From Metopolophium dirhodum (taxonomy: Eukaryota > Arthropoda > Insecta > Hemiptera > Aphididae): a stretch of 64,000 nucleotides of DNA. Positions 22,870 to 34,800 of the stretch are shown piece after piece. The notes under the pieces are model-generated. The model was not told the DNA's origin. It did not search any database and saw nothing but the letters and a program-made list of their open reading frames with translations. Made by a program: the position numbers and the translations under genes. Where the stretch lies: positions 14,694,001-14,758,000 of the forward strand of contig NC_083562.1 in assembly GCF_019925205.1 (NCBI RefSeq). Reading direction: 5' to 3'. Positions within the stretch are counted from its first letter, which is position 1. Every line of letters starts with the position of its first letter.

Positions 22870-24900
22870 TAGATATATAATATATATATATACATATTAT
22901 TATAATTTGTTCTGAATAAATCAACGTTTATAAAATTATTTTGATCTATCAATACCTGACCAAAGTTATTGAATGTTATCGGCTTATGTATCGAGTAGAC
23001 TATTGAACATTGACATCTAATTATATAAAAAAAAACTTTATACACCCACGACCCACACTCAAACATAATAATATATACATATGACATACACACACGCAAC
23101 ACACACCTATAACCTACAAGCTTTAGCAATAATTTTACATCTTCATTCACTGCTATTTAATTACGTCAGATATTTATTTGTTCATACGTACCTATCACGC
23201 CCACATTGCAGTCGATAACTCTATTTCTTTGTCACCACTGCAGGCTGCCTTTCTCCTCTTATCGTGATTTATTTTTATACAAACGAGCGTACATAGAATA
23301 AGATTTCGGAATCTTACGATTGACACTACTATAATATGACTATACATACTTTCCGATTATAATAATTATTTCATCTCTCTTAATTTGGATTTGACTGATA
23401 GCGATAGCTATTATTATAGTTAAAAAATAAAATAAATGGTGATGGATAGTGAATTTTTAAATATATCATTTTTTTAAATATAATGTTAAATGCATTTTAA
23501 ATTGTGAGCGAAACGATTTAAAACGTTTAAAGTTAAATTTTTTATAAAATTCATCGAAATCAGGAAAAACTAAATTTTTTATGATTATTATTATTGATTG
23601 TGTCTCTGTACAATCATGGCCATTAGCTTATTAAATTACAAAATGTTCTTAATATTTCACTCATTTTTACATTTTTTTTTTTACATAGCTTACGCATTCA
23701 TCTAATTTTGAGATGTCGAGGAAGATGATCAGTTGTTGAGTGTTGTCCGGGTAGAGTGCTTACGAATGAATATTGGAAATTTCAGTATCTTGTTTCTCAT
23801 TTTAATAAATATGACTTTCGGTTAAAACTGGTTTCACTGTAATGTGGGGGGGGGGCTAAACTGGGTACAGATAACAGCGGGTGGTATTCTCTCATCTTCA
23901 TAAGGTGTTGATGGGTTTGTAATGTGTCACTGATTATAAAAAACAAAATTATTTCGTAGGTAGTTAAAAAAATCATAGATTTTAATTTTAATACCTATGG
24001 GTTTGAAAATATAATTACTCATGTTTATTTACTTATATATAAAAAATACGTCAATATTGTAATTTATTTAATCATACAAATACAAATTTATGAAGTCGAT
24101 CATTGGCGTTATTTGTTCATGGATGTGAATTTGTATACATATAATATAGATACTAGGTAGTTACTTTAAAAACCTACATCTAATAATCAAAATTGTATTT
24201 TTTTAGACGGACACAGTTTTGAAAACATTTTAAATTTAATTTAAATTAATTTTGATACATATTTATTAGACCCATAAAAATATAAAATACACAAGTATCT
24301 ACTAAATACCTATAATATATATTACAACATTTACACATTATCATCCAACTAACTTTTTATATTGATAACAATTAAACTATTCGATTGGCGTGATAATGCT
24401 AGTATAATAGGTACCTTTATGCATGTAATACTAAACATTATAATATAATTTCTAAATTATAATATAGTTACGTTCTGCACTGCCACGTTTTCACCTCGAT
24501 AAAGTTATGTTAGGTATTTAAATAATCTCAATAAATAATACACATAATATATCGCGAGAGTTAAGAAAGTTGTTCAACTTTTGATTATCATTTCCCATAA
24601 TATTAGACAAAACATTGACTGATTCAAAATTATATTCAATCTAATACTCTGACACATAAAACTGAGTTCTAATTAGATGATTTATGTGTGAAGTGTGATC
24701 ATGCAAATGTGATACCTATGTTGAATTATTTAACTATACACGGCGGCCACGTACCCTGTACAACACCTTTGTTGTAGACAAATTCAATGAACGTGTTGAC
24801 CAAATTACTGGATACTGATAAATTTACATACAAGAATAGCTAATATTTGGTGGAAATAATCAAATAAAATACAGTCAGAATTTATTCTCGTAATTATTAC
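22870..24900. other. AT-rich DNA; possible truncated retroelement end near 23680
   Basis: No supported gene. At 23670-23765 the minus strand shows balanced-composition sequence ending in an A-run (T-run at 23671-23682 on +), which could be the 3' end of a short retroelement, but no duplication was found. A 10-G run lies at 23846-23855. Confidence 0.4.
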
Positions 24901-24901
24901 T

Positions 24902-25135
24902 TTACAAAAATGCAATTTTTGTCATGCCTGTACCGAAAGTTTGGATTTTGATGGCGGTTGAAGCGTTGGAAAACGTCCTTTTTCCGTTCAGCGGGCTGTA
25001 AAGTGGAAATCCCCAATAAGTGCTGGGCGCACATATCACGCGCGTATCCCTTGCGGCCCTGAAGTCTATACCATGGTCATTACAAAACACAAACTTTTGG
25101 TTACATCTTATATTCATATTATAGTCTCCTTGCAT
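24902..25135 (-). CDS. Small open frame of 77 codons, unknown product
   Basis: The frame starts at ATG 25135-25133 (context gcgtcATGC) and has a TAA upstream in frame, so no N-terminal extension is possible without splicing. The peptide begins MQGDYNMNIRCNQKFVFC and continues NDHGIDF, then DTRVICAPSTYWGFPLYSPL and FSNASTAIKIQTFGTGMTK. Composition is clearly richer in GC than the flanks and codon-like, with three Cys in the first half. There is no signal peptide or membrane segment. The first 26 codons are repeated with coding-type similarity at 25287-25372. No family recognised; it may be a lineage-specific gene or the last exon of a longer one. Splicing at TTCAG/G (about 25060) is also conceivable because the duplicate ends its similarity there. 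Confidence 0.42.
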   Translation of the reverse strand: MQGDYNMNIRCNQKFVFCNDHGIDFRAARDTRVICAPSTYWGFPLYSPLNGKRTFSNASTAIKIQTFGTGMTKIAFL

Positions 25136-25286
25136 GACGCGTACATTTTTTTATTTCATGAAATTGTAATCGTAGAATAATCTGGTTGTTGCATAGATCC
25201 CATTATACATATTATAGTGCATCACCTTTGGAGTGATAACGTTTTTGTATTCTTATTTTATTTTAATATAACAATATTATGATTTA

Positions 25287-25375
25287 CACTGAAATCTATA
25301 CCGCGGTCCTTACAAAACACAAACTTTTGGTTACATCGTATATTCATATTATAATCTTCATGCATGGCGCTTAAA
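25287..25375 (-). pseudogene. Tandem partial duplicate of the 77-codon frame
   Basis: The minus strand reads MHEDYNMNIRCNQKFVFCKD, then RGIDFS, before similarity to the neighbouring copy stops; the remaining 50 or so codons are absent. Upstream sequence (ATTTCATG.AA, CTGG, ACCTTT..TGTGAT) is also shared up to about 25465, so a block of about 170 bp was duplicated in tandem. The reading frame over the shared codons is intact, and differences such as N/K and H/R are conservative. Confidence 0.5.
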
Positions 25376-25469
25376 ATAAATAAAACTAAATGGTTTCTTC
25401 CATGAAATATGAAATCAGAATATTTTAGTCTGGTCGTTTAATACATCCCTGGTAATACCTTTACTGTGA

Positions 25470-26130
25470 TTGATGAACGCAGAGGCGTGACAAAAAAATA
25501 GTATGTACCGCACACGTCGCCCGCGACTGAAATAACTCATTTCCACACAATATACCTACTATTATTGTTGTTTTTTTTTTTTTGTCATAGTGGTCATACG
25601 TACTTGTAATTTTATTTTAAAAACCAAAAATTGAAAGAAGTTAGTCTGAATGACTTACAATTATTTTGTTATTTCGTTAGCTATAATAACTGTTGAAAAT
25701 CCTGTAGGTAATGATAATGTATTCCAGTGACGACTACAAGCCGCGTGTAGACTTGTAGAAATCGTACCCCAACCTTAAAGCACTAACCTTAAGGCAAATT
25801 CTGAAAAACGAACATCTCAAAATATTAAAAAAAATTAAATATAAATTATATATAGGTCACGTTATGCGGGTTGGCGAGTAGATACGCACTATGTACATCA
25901 GATTTGGCATATTTCAGATCAAGACGATAATAATATGATATTTTCTTCTGCCAAAACTCGAGAGTATAATAAAGAATAAAGAATAATAATTTTTGAATGT
26001 TCACACTGCTCACAAACCTAATTGTTACGAAAATAAATTTTAGTCTCGCATTAACCTGCTGCAGGTATACGATAGATAATTATAATTTATAATAGTACAT
26101 TTAAATACTGAAGTATTTTAATATAATATT
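25470..26130. other. AT-rich spacer without a supported gene
   Basis: Nothing recognised. A short GC-richer patch at 25500-25530 (ccgcacacgtcgcccgcgac) carries CpGs but no frame. Confidence 0.45.
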
Positions 26131-26545
26131 ATAAATGTACTAGCTGATCCTGCACGGATTTTTAACACAGTTATTTGGGTTGCTTTGATCAAATATAAAA
26201 TTCCAGTGGAAAATTGTATCCATTCATAAATAAAAGACTGATTAATGATCAAGCATAAGCACGCTACTCGATATTTTTCCTATACAAAGAAAATCTATGA
26301 AATATACATATGTTTTTGATTATAATAGTGACCAAGACAACGAAAACCTTACGAAAAATCGTTCAAAAACAAAAATACTTGTATCCAGCTCAAAAACATA
26401 TTTATGTTCATAACTATTTTATTTACCAGGTAATATAATAACTGTGTAAACCCCGCCAAAATTGGTCCATTGGATTCGAAGCCTTTCCCAGACAAACAGT
26501 CAGTCTGCAAATGTATCTGTGCGTGTTTCGTGCAATATTACATTT
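26130..26545 (+). repeat. Possible old copy of a common arthropod dispersed repeat
   Basis: The left part TACTAGCTGATCCTGCACGG resembles the start TAGCTGACCCGGCA seen in many arthropod repeats. The right part AAAATTGGTCCATTGGATTC followed by CAGACAAACAGTCAGTC resembles the AAAATCGGTCCAGCCGTT...ACAGACAGAC end of the same class. This is recognition from memory of the motif style, not an alignment. Confidence 0.3.
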
Positions 26546-26861
26546 GATTTTGTACGTTAATAAATAACACCGTATATACAATTTGAAAACTTTTAATTTG
26601 TGATATGCAAGATAAATAAAAGGAAAAAAAAATGATGAGATCGTTTTGTAATTGCACAAGAGTCGATTTTCGAAAGCTGTCAGATGTTGCACTTGGAGGA
26701 ATCACCATTCAAAATGTCAAGTTCATACGATTGGTCGTTTTTGAGGAATTATCTCTATTTCATATTTTATATATTTAGATAATATAATAATATATATTAT
26801 TATTATATACATAAGTCTAAAACATCATGAATTAATTAACTTAACCATTTTAAATAGATAC

Positions 26862-27170
26862 CTAATTTACATTATAATATAGGTACATATTTATTATTAA
26901 TTCTGTTGTTGTTTTTTTATTGTCTAAGTTACCCAACAGTGCAATATCTGTTAGACTTCTTCTAAAGGTTTCTCCCACTACGCTTTCAACAAATACTAAT
27001 TTTCGTAAAGGCTGATCCGGAAAACACGATTGTTTATCAAACAGCGTTTGTAATGGAATGTCAAACCTCTTATTTCGTGATAAAAATTTAAAAAAAAACC
27101 CAAATCGGTGATATGACATCCTTGCCCCCTTCACCACATTGTGCACGGTCATATGTTGTGAACATTTCAT
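26862..27170 (-). CDS. Unsupported but codon-like 102-codon frame
   Basis: The minus strand from ATG 27170 reads MKCSQHMTVHNVVKGARMSY and later PLRKLVFVESVVGETFRRSL. Composition between 26920 and 27160 is more balanced than the flanks, with mixed charged and hydrophobic residues. The last third (LIINMYLYYNVN) is AT-driven, so real coding, if any, ends near 26910. No domain recognised. It may be a decayed piece of a transposon linked with the repeat at 26130-26545. Confidence 0.22.
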   Translation of the reverse strand: MKCSQHMTVHNVVKGARMSYHRFGFFFKFLSRNKRFDIPLQTLFDKQSCFPDQPLRKLVFVESVVGETFRRSLTDIALLGNLDNKKTTTELIINMYLYYNVN

Positions 27171-27269
27171 GACAAATTATTTATTATTATTATTATTATT
27201 ACATCGGTAAGTATGGTATGGTACCTATCTCTCTGTTTATAATAATATATGAAAATTAAAAAAAGTAAA

Positions 27270-27680
27270 ACAGATAAAAACCGGCAAACGTCGGCGGCGG
27301 CGGCGGTGGTGGTTTAGAGGTGTCCGAAAGGCAGGCCGGCAGCATGTCGATAAATTTGCATATGGGTCGGCGGCGGCGCAGAGCGTTCGGATGTGTATAC
27401 GTAGTGCCCATAATAATATATAATGTACGTCGTCGTACGCTGCACTGAGAATGCAGTCAATCTTCTATCTCGCGGCGCGCGCACCGAACACTATTTGATT
27501 GCTTTTTTCCTCTCCTTCTATCTTTTAGTATTTTAATTCCATTTTTTTTTTTTTACATCCTCTCCTAGCCGGCTGCAATTGTTTTGTTGTGTCTCTTCTC
27601 GCCGCCCGCCGCCTATTATTAGTTATTGTCTTACACGCACCCGCGGATTGCGAGGTTCATATGCGCAATTATTGCGGTCG
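27270..27680. promoter_or_regulatory. CpG-rich island, candidate promoter or enhancer
   Basis: CGG-repeat-rich sequence (27289-27310), a second CGG cluster (27368-27378) and CGCGGCGCGCGC at 27470-27481 in AT-rich surroundings. An ATTTGCAT octamer (27354-27361), the classical POU-factor site, lies between the two CGG clusters. No supported reading frame. Confidence 0.4.
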
Positions 27681-27804
27681 CGGTATATTTTTTCCCTACG
27701 TTATATTATAATATAATAATATTATCGTCGGCCGCGAGTTCTATCCAACTATAGAGATCAATCGCACTGTACATATTTTATTCTGAAAAATCATAGCATA
27801 TACA

Positions 27805-27834
27805 CTCCAGCTCCAGCAGCTCCAGCAGCTCCAG
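27805..27834. repeat. CTCCAG/CAG micro-minisatellite
   Basis: Four CTCCAG units with CAG spacers. Confidence 0.9.
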
Positions 27835-27839
27835 TCGCA

Positions 27840-30800
27840 CGCCGTAATAATTTATTTGGCGATACATATTATTTTGTACAATATGCCAGTGGGTTGTATT
27901 ATTATACCCTCTTCGAAATGTCTAACCGGCAATTTGTCTAAAGATTGTGTCATCATTTATTTTTGAAATTTTACGATTTAAAATTAAACATGTATGATTA
28001 TATTATATTATAGCTACTGTGTATAGGTACGCTACGTAACTTTAATGTTTGAACCACTGTAAAGTATATTAATTTAATAAATCATGAAGTCATTATAAAG
28101 TCAACGTTTCTTGTTCGAATGTTCCTCCGACAACAATGCAACACCTTATGTAAAAGAATCTTTTTTACTTGGTTTCATGACGTTTTAAACTCATTTTTCC
28201 ATCTAAACAAGGAAATAAATTATATTTAGGTATTAGGTTATTGTGTTAGTATAAGTACGTATAATTGGTTTGCACATAATGATATAACTACCTACCACAC
28301 ATACTGTAGTATAGGTATTAGGTATATATATTATATCGTACATTGTATTCTTACTCCTAAATTATATTAAATTTGACATTTTCGCAATGAAATATGCGGT
28401 GTTACGAATAATCTCGACAACGTCGAAATGTATGTTATTATTATATCATACGTGAAGGTAGAGACTATGTAGCCTGTAGGAAAAGCGCGTGATACAGCTA
28501 TTATACAAGTACCCAAACACCAAAGGCTGTTTAGTGAAACACTACAATATACGGATATCTAAATCATTATCAGTGATTAGGGCAAAATAATCGGCCAACA
28601 GTTACGATATGTCGAATTACATATATTTTGGTATAATGAATAACTTTACTGTACTATTATACATATGTGTCAAATACCTCTACCTACGGGCTACGACCTA
28701 TACCATGGTTAATAATAAAACAATGATCTCGCCACTGCCACTCCACGTCACAAAATTAAACATACTATAATATTGGCTTTGTACATTACTTATTAATTCA
28801 ATATTCAGATATACATGGAATCAACAGTTTGTTGATCTCATCAATTTGAATTTGTTAATAATATCAAACGCATAAATAATTAATTGTATTAATGATTGCT
28901 AATTATGTATAATATAATATGTATTATAATCTTTTAAACTGATTTAGAAAGTAATATTTCCAAATAAAATATAATATTGTGAAAAAAAAAATCAAAAATA
29001 ACCTTAAGATTCTTATGGTGACTGGGATCAAACCGTCCAACCAATTTGTATACTTTGTATTTCCCAAAAATTGCCTTGTTCATCTGATCCACGCGTGACG
29101 TGACGTTTAAGGTGTATAGGAAAACCTAATTAAAGCGACTGCATCTACAGATCACTTAAATAAGTACTTATTTTGTCTTATAAGTATTTACATATTATAT
29201 TGTTATGCATCGAATTGCAGATTGGCAAGTGGTTCAAATGTGTTGTCACTTATAGCTGCAATGCGATATTATAATAATTTGACTGTGGTGTAGTATGTTA
29301 TACATATTACATTATGTATAGGTACACAATAATATAATATACACATCATACATTTAATATGTCTCGCATAAATTCGTACCATAAATTCCCAGTATTCGCC
29401 TACTTTAATATATTCCTATACCCACCCTTCTACTAACTACCGTAAGTGCGCGTGGTTCACCATTTGATTGGCCTCAAATCGATATACCTAAGTCTTGGAT
29501 TTTATCACACACATTTTATTAAGGTCTTAACAAGTTCATATTTTATTATGACGTTTTAGAAAAATTGCTCATTTTATGAGTATATTTTAGATTATAGACT
29601 GTGTATAGAGTCTAAAGCCCGATGTAGTGTCAAAGGTATATAGCACACATAGTACGTATGTATAAAAACAGGACATTTCAAGCGATTCGTCGATTATGTC
29701 GTATGTGCCTGGCTGTTAGACGTTAGCTACATAAAATAGGTAATACATAATATAATACAATTTCGTGATTTGGTAGGTGTACTAAACGTCATCAATATCA
29801 AACGATGCTGTGGCCATCCGAGTGTATAGGATAAGTTTCGCATCGCTTAATACAGGCCATAAACGAAGCCAATTGTTTGTATAATGAAGGCTACTTGGTG
29901 CTTAATCAAGGGTAATCATAAATAATTATAAAATATTTGGTAAAGATGTATAAGATATGTATGATAATGTTGCCAAAAAATATATACTTGATTTTACAAA
30001 CATATTTGGCACGATCACGCTTAGATGGTATTTAATTTGTCCTCCCATAAATTGATACGTATACATTTTATATTCAATTTGGTATCAAGGAACACGATCA
30101 CAGAACTCAGGATACAGTTTTTTTCAGTCGAATAATATTACAAGATTCATAAAAAACTTTTTCCATCAAGATTACCACATTTGTTATAAATATTGTAAAA
30201 ATATCACCCCTAATGTATCTATATCCGTGCATAATACCATTAATATGTATACTGCAGGGTATTTTTTAAACGTCTTCAAATTATTTATATTGTATATTTT
30301 TAAATTTAGCAAATTTTATTCAAATTCTGATATTTGGCTGCATAATTGTTTGGTATACTGCTTTGTCTATATATATACAATTTATTAAAAATATATTTAT
30401 ACGTAATGTAAGTAGTTAATTCATTGATCGCACGAATTTGTATAGGTTTTATATTAGGGGTGGATTACTTAAATAGTAATAATAAAAAACCTATTCCTTA
30501 AATAATATAAGCTCAACATCTACTGATCTACTATATGACAGATCGGTTACATTAAATTTTTTTCTTCAAAATTCTTCTGCAGCTACATAATACCACAATA
30601 ACTATTATTTTGCATATTTGGCGTTCAATAGTAAATTACTTACCTTACAAATGCAGCACAAATGTATAAAATATAAGTTAATTTATTTTAAATTTATAAT
30701 TTCACAGTAAGTATTCAAATACAGAAATACTGTAACTTGCAACTATTCATAATGTTTAATAAGTTAGAATGTTTATTTAAAAGAGTTTACTTATAAAACA

Positions 30801-31587
30801 TCTGACTATTAATAACTTGGCTCCATGTGAAGCAATTTCAATTTAAACTTTTAAATTGTTAAATTGTTCGATAATTGCATTATAATCTATATTATTAGAT
30901 ATTTTTTTGTTTGAAGTTATAACCGTTAAACCTTTTAATTTATCTTCATTCTGCGAATTTGCCGAGCATTTTTTTTATAATTCTTAAAATTTAAAATAAG
31001 CATTCAAAACCAACCTTGTTATAAAGTAAATATTTAAGCAAATTTAAAGACGTATAGGTACTCAAACAATTGAAATAATAGTCTGTGCAAAGAAGCGTAA
31101 GAAGATAGGTACTTAAGTTATAATATGCAAATGTTAATATTGTTGATATGCTTTACTACAGAGAATATATTATTGAAGTTTTTAAAGGGATGAATTTATT
31201 ATTATATAAAAGTATCAACCTAGTTTGGTTAATATGACCTAAAGAGTAGAAAGAAAATGTTCTTACATGCAATTACAGCTATGTTTACTTTATGTTTACT
31301 ACAAAATAATTTTCAAATGTTTGTGATTTTGAATACCTTATGACGTGTATTTTACGTCACCTTCGGTAAGTCCCTGTCTAAAGGGTGAGATAAGTGATCA
31401 GGTTCAAGTATATAAAATATAAATTATTTTATACACTCGTATCGCCGAGATATCATCGATCGCATTTTTCTCAGATTGATGTGATGACTTGACATTTATC
31501 ACGAGTAAACAGTATAATATGAATACCATAATAATATTGTTATTATGTTTTAAATTGGTTAGTGTAAAAGGAATTATTGATAATCAG
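27840..31587. other. AT-rich intergenic or intronic DNA
   Basis: About 3.7 kb without a supported exon or element. A TGACGTGACG sequence at 29096-29105 is a CRE-like half-site pair, of unknown meaning. Confidence 0.55.
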
Positions 31588-31946
31588 TCGGTTCGTCAGA
31601 CATGTAGAAAAATTGTCGGTGGCTACCACTTGCGAGTCGCTTGAACCATGTGGACTGTCTGGTCACCTGAACTGCTCGACCAAGGTATAAATTAGTTTCC
31701 TGTGTATACAGTATTAGTCCACATGTATCAGTATTCTCTCAAATCGGTAACCGTGACAATATATTTCTTTTGTCAGTCAATCTGTTTCAGGAATACGTGG
31801 CCAAGCCGGCCTTTTTCTTCGCATCCGTCGATCCGTTCGATTTTCGATCAAACTGTTTTCGCGTCGTCACTCGTTCAGGTGTCAGATGCGTCGCTCGTGA
31901 TACGGCTGGTGAGGTGTGCCTCACGAACTTTCTATGTACACAATAA
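31588..31946 (+). CDS. Candidate two-exon C-terminal gene fragment, unknown Cys-rich product
   Basis: Exon 1 (31588-31684) and exon 2 (31791-31946) share one frame across a 106-bp phase-0 intron with a donor AAG/GTATAA at 31685 and a strong acceptor CTGTTTCAG/GAA at 31790. Exon 1 could begin at AATCAG/T (31587). The joined frame gives about 83 residues, starting around RHVEKLSVATTCESLEPCG in exon 1 and EYVAKPAFFFASVDPFDF in exon 2, ending FLCTQ and a stop at 31944. It has seven Cys and no obvious membrane segment. AATAAA overlaps the stop (31942-31947) and recurs at 31990, fitting a 3' terminal exon. Composition is much richer in GC than the flanks. I recognise no family; upstream exons would be needed, and a chance frame cannot be excluded. 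Confidence 0.33.
31685..31790 (+). other. Predicted intron of the 31.6-kb gene candidate
   Basis: GT...AG, 106 bp, AT-richer than both sides, with the pyrimidine-rich 3' end tttcttttgtcagtcaatct before TTTCAG. The length is typical of short insect introns. Confidence 0.35.
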
Positions 31947-31989
31947 ATAGTTTCCCTGTCCGTCCGGCCGTTGTCCGTTGTTAAATCTA

Positions 31990-32975
31990 CAATAAAAAGG
32001 CGGGATGGTGAATAATATACGCGATTCAGTACTGACTAATGACTATACAGACATACAGTATACACATCTCTACGACTCTACATGACAAGGATTTCAATTT
32101 TCAAACAATGCTTCACCGTCGCCAAAATCTTGTTTTTCTTTTGCACACTCGTGGTACGGGTATCCGTGCCCGATCACATAATATATAAAAAATTTTAATA
32201 GCGTACAGTTGAATAAGCAGCGACACATTCAACCCACGAGCCACATCTCGCCGATTGCTTAGTGATCAGGAAATAGGTAAAATCGCAAATTTAAAAAGAA
32301 AATATATGATAAAAAATCATTGTTGACGACCTTTATATTATGATATAAATATAACACCTAATGGAAATAAAACTGAAGTTGTCAAATAATATTTGTAGGC
32401 TAATTTTCAACCCGTATACGACGCCATACTCTATTCGAGGGAGCTATATGTCTGAAGGGGCAAGGGTGTCTAAAATAGTTTTGCACAAAAATTGTCATTG
32501 CGGTATACTGCGCATATTATTGATTATTTTTTTAAATTTGCAAGTATTGATGTTAAGGTGTATTAAAATGATTGAATTAGTAAAGTATAGTAGTTTACAT
32601 TGCAATGAAAATATGTCAATCGTCAATACCATTGGTAATAAGCTACTAATATTATCAAAAAAATTAGTCGATAGAAAATAGTTATGGACAGGTACGTCAA
32701 ACACAACTGTCGCATACGTATTATCATTAAACAATATCACAATAACATGTAAAAGCTTATCTCCACAAAGAGAAATTAAAAATGGCCGGCTGGCGCAGCT
32801 ACTGCAGCAGTTGTACAATATAGGTAGTATATACCTTTAGTAGGTCTATATGTACATAACAGTCAGCACCCCCTCATCGTTTCGAAAACGCAGAATCGTG
32901 CCAGTGTATCGGCCCCATTGACGATGAATTCGTAGACAAAAGGCGTTCATGTACTACATTGCATTAATATATTGA
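31990..32975. other. AT-rich DNA; overlapping unsupported frames at 32361-32818
   Basis: A 106-codon + frame and a 107-codon - frame occupy nearly the same bases (32361-32681 and 32495-32818). Neither has a domain or splice support, and no more than one could be real. Not accepted. Confidence 0.45.
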
Positions 32976-32979
32976 ACTA

Positions 32980-33420
32980 AAATAGCGACGTTATCGCACA
33001 CCATCGTCTATCGGCGCTCGTCTGTCGGCAAATTCGTCCTCGCCGTCCCTCCGTTTTACCGCCGTCCGTCTGTCTGTCTCGCTCACCGTCATCGATCTCC
33101 AAATAATAATAATAATATATTATATTAATATAATATGACGTTATTATGCGGTGCAAGCGACGCGCCCTAAAATGTAATAATTCCTTCAAAACTCTATGGT
33201 AGCCAGCGGGTTCGGTTAAATGGAAATAATTACGCGCGAGCATTCAGGACGTGTTGAACCGACGACGACGACGACGACAACGAATAATAATATTATATTA
33301 TTATATGATACGCGATTTTGGCGAATCTGCCAGTCGACGTGTATTCCGTGTGTATATTATATATAGTGTACGAGTGTACCTACTGTAGTTGTACATGTAC
33401 AATAATAGAAGGCGGTGCGG
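32980..33420. promoter_or_regulatory. CpG-containing island
   Basis: CpG-rich stretch (cgttatcgcacaccatcgtc onward, tctgtctgtctcgctcaccg, and a GAC tract at 33262-33277) between TA-rich flanks. Candidate regulatory sequence; no supported frame. Confidence 0.35.
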
Positions 33421-34800
33421 ATATATTATATTATTATGTATTATATAATACCTAATATAGGTACCTATGTAGGTAGATATATATAATAATAATATATATC
33501 ATGGTTCGAACGCATTGTGTAAAACCACGTGCATCAGTAGCCGGAGCCGCTAAATCAAACTTTAATGATATAATAAAACAACAATACGAATATACGATAT
33601 TATAATATTATGTAAATTAACGTCGAATATATAATAATAAATAATATAATATTGTACGAAACTATATATTATTATTGTGTACGGCCTGTATATAATAATA
33701 TGGACGAGATGAGAGGAAAATGAAAACGCATCACATAAAACGCAAAGTACAGAAATTCGTATAGTACTACAGTAGATAAACCGTACGAGCGGATATTATA
33801 ACCGCTGTACATCCGTTATATATGGAGTTTGATTAATTTCTAAATATTCATAAATGTGACCCACGACCGTCCAGCGAATTCAATATTACTACTCGTAATC
33901 GTTTAAATAATAATATACAACTTTTGGCGTATGTAGGTACTATATTATAGAACACGGTCTACTAAAACCAACATAATATAATATTAACATACACAGTGGA
34001 TTTCTCAATCATCTGTACTGCATTTTCACGCTCAACTGTCGAAAATCGACACAGGAAATTGCACGTTTCAATAATAAAACACGCGTCCGTCCACCTGAAT
34101 ACCTGCCCGCTTGCGCAGATCTTAATTTACATAAATATAATATTATGCAACAGATCCTATCAAAATATAAACTACACACCAAATAATTAAAAATACTCAA
34201 GTCCGCGAAAATGTTATTATTGATATTATATTACGCTATTACTTATCAGTAAATTAGTGTGCGCCAAGAAAGTCTCTTCGCGGCGTGAGACGTCTTTCAA
34301 AATGTCGATATCGTTTTTCTCGTTAGATTTCAAATTTATGTATGATTTCTCCGTACATCTTTATTGCATGCGGATTTACGCGAATCCCGTTATTGTCTTG
34401 ATATGGATTATGGAACGGAACACGGTAGGTGCCTGGTACATATACCAGTATCCGCATGACCGTCACGATACCGAATAGTAAAAATATTATATATTGCAAT
34501 AGTATTATGATAGGAATTTAAAATATTCAATTGCGTGGCTTTTAGGGTCCGTTAGAAATATGGGTGCCATCAGCTAGGCATTGGTTCTTGAGCCTGGGGT
34601 CACCAACTAATTATTTAGGGTCACATGATTTAAATTAGGAAACTCAATAATAAATAAGCATATTATACTAATCCTATATCACGTCTAAATTACACAACTA
34701 TGAACATTAGTTGAACAAATTATTGAGCCGAGGACATAATTATTTCAGCCAACAACATCAACAACAACAACAAAGCCATCATAAATCATAATTTAAGAAT
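33421..34800. other. TA-rich DNA without a supported gene
   Basis: Dense ATAATAT and TA tracts from 33420 to 33720. A balanced patch at 34255-34475 carries a 73-codon + frame without recognisable motif. Confidence 0.5.

Noticed and set aside
33495..33530. tRNA T-loop-like GGTTCGAAC
   Set aside because: No A-box, acceptor stem or anticodon arm can be placed around it.
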